From contig DATMQA010000022.1 in the NCBI GenBank assembly GCA_035566895.1, positions 1 to 38,088 of the forward strand: a DNA stretch of 38,088 nucleotides, given 5' to 3'. Shown one piece after another: positions 37,950-38,088 of the stretch. Numbering within the stretch: position 1 is the first letter of the stretch; each line of letters opens with the position of its first letter. Below the pieces are notes generated by a model. That model was not told the DNA's origin. It worked only from the letters and a program-made list of their open reading frames with translations, and ran no database searches. Origin of the DNA: DATMQA01 sp035566895. Its GTDB lineage: Bacteria; Verrucomicrobiota; Verrucomicrobiia; Limisphaerales; UBA8199. Made by a program: the position numbers and the translations under genes.

Positions 37950-38088
37950 ATGGGAGGGCCGGTCTTTGATCATGCCGATGAGGAACTCCGGCGAGCAGCC
38001 CAGGACATCTGGGAGGTCGTTAGCCGACTCCGCTCTCATTGCAAGGAAAAGGCGCTCATCGGGCGCCCGATCTTTTGGCGATGGTTGT
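37950..38088 (+). CDS. Partial ORF running off the right edge
   Basis: From ATG 37950 the frame reads MGGPVFDHADEELRRAAQDI then WEVVSRLRSHCKEKALIGRP and stays open to the end of the window (46 codons). The helical, charged sequence gives no family hint. It follows the same direction as the two plus-strand genes before it. Confidence 0.4.
   Translation, partial: MGGPVFDHADEELRRAAQDIWEVVSRLRSHCKEKALIGRPIFWRWL

Overview
The window looks like a chromosomal segment of a high-GC, Gram-negative bacterium of the Planctomycetota-Verrucomicrobiota type, most likely Verrucomicrobiota. This is inferred from gene content: GH97, DUF1080, DUF5696-like and DUF4185 secreted enzymes, an FG-GAP protein, SGNH esterase, lipoproteins and Sec/Tat signal peptides. 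There is no rRNA gene to confirm it, and I saw no tRNA or CRISPR array.

Positions 1-7122 are a carbohydrate locus: an MFS transporter (minus strand, cut by the left edge) diverges from two translationally coupled secreted glycosidase-like proteins. Positions 7143-12946 hold an RluA pseudouridine synthase, a coiled-coil/TPR secreted protein, a YjbQ-family protein and a large FG-GAP protein. Positions 12947-16359 contain decay: a 48-residue stub of an NAD(P)H-dependent FMN reductase coupled to a C39-like cysteine peptidase, then a DUF4185-SGNH fusion broken by one internal deletion and one 1-nt frameshift. Positions 16563-19073 hold an SPFH protein facing an ArsR-SRPBCC-DUF899 operon, with a 30-bp palindrome over the ArsR start. 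Positions 19074-19742 and 21573-21860 are non-coding and full of palindromic and short-period repeats, including an 88-bp REPIN-like element with perfect 30-bp arms. Positions 19743-28435 carry small envelope proteins, a GH97-FKBP pair, a pectate-lyase-like beta-helix protein, a VapBC-type toxin-antitoxin pair and a DUF1080 protein.

From about 28.6 kb to the right edge the style changes to that of a phage or other mobile element. Many short, overlapping genes run on the minus strand: an excisionase-like HTH, a cytosine-C5 methyltransferase-like protein, a Dam-type adenine methylase, a PolX-like nucleotidyltransferase, a second HTH, small membrane and Cys-rich proteins, and a possibly GemA-like protein. 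Near 36.55 kb this operon is cut, and plus-strand genes of different codon use begin without a start region. The join is either a real recombination point or an assembly chimera. A 12-mer (GGTTTTAGACAG) occurs on both sides of the region.

The most striking pattern is not a gene. Many leaders, above all in the mobile region, consist of 2-3 copies of an 8-10 bp word ending in a TTAA-containing tail just before the start codon. At least four different word families follow this plan, and several carry CCTCC, the anti-Shine-Dalgarno word, instead of a Shine-Dalgarno sequence. Related word clusters lie in chromosomal spacers, and one is embedded in the N-terminal coding part of the first glycosidase gene.
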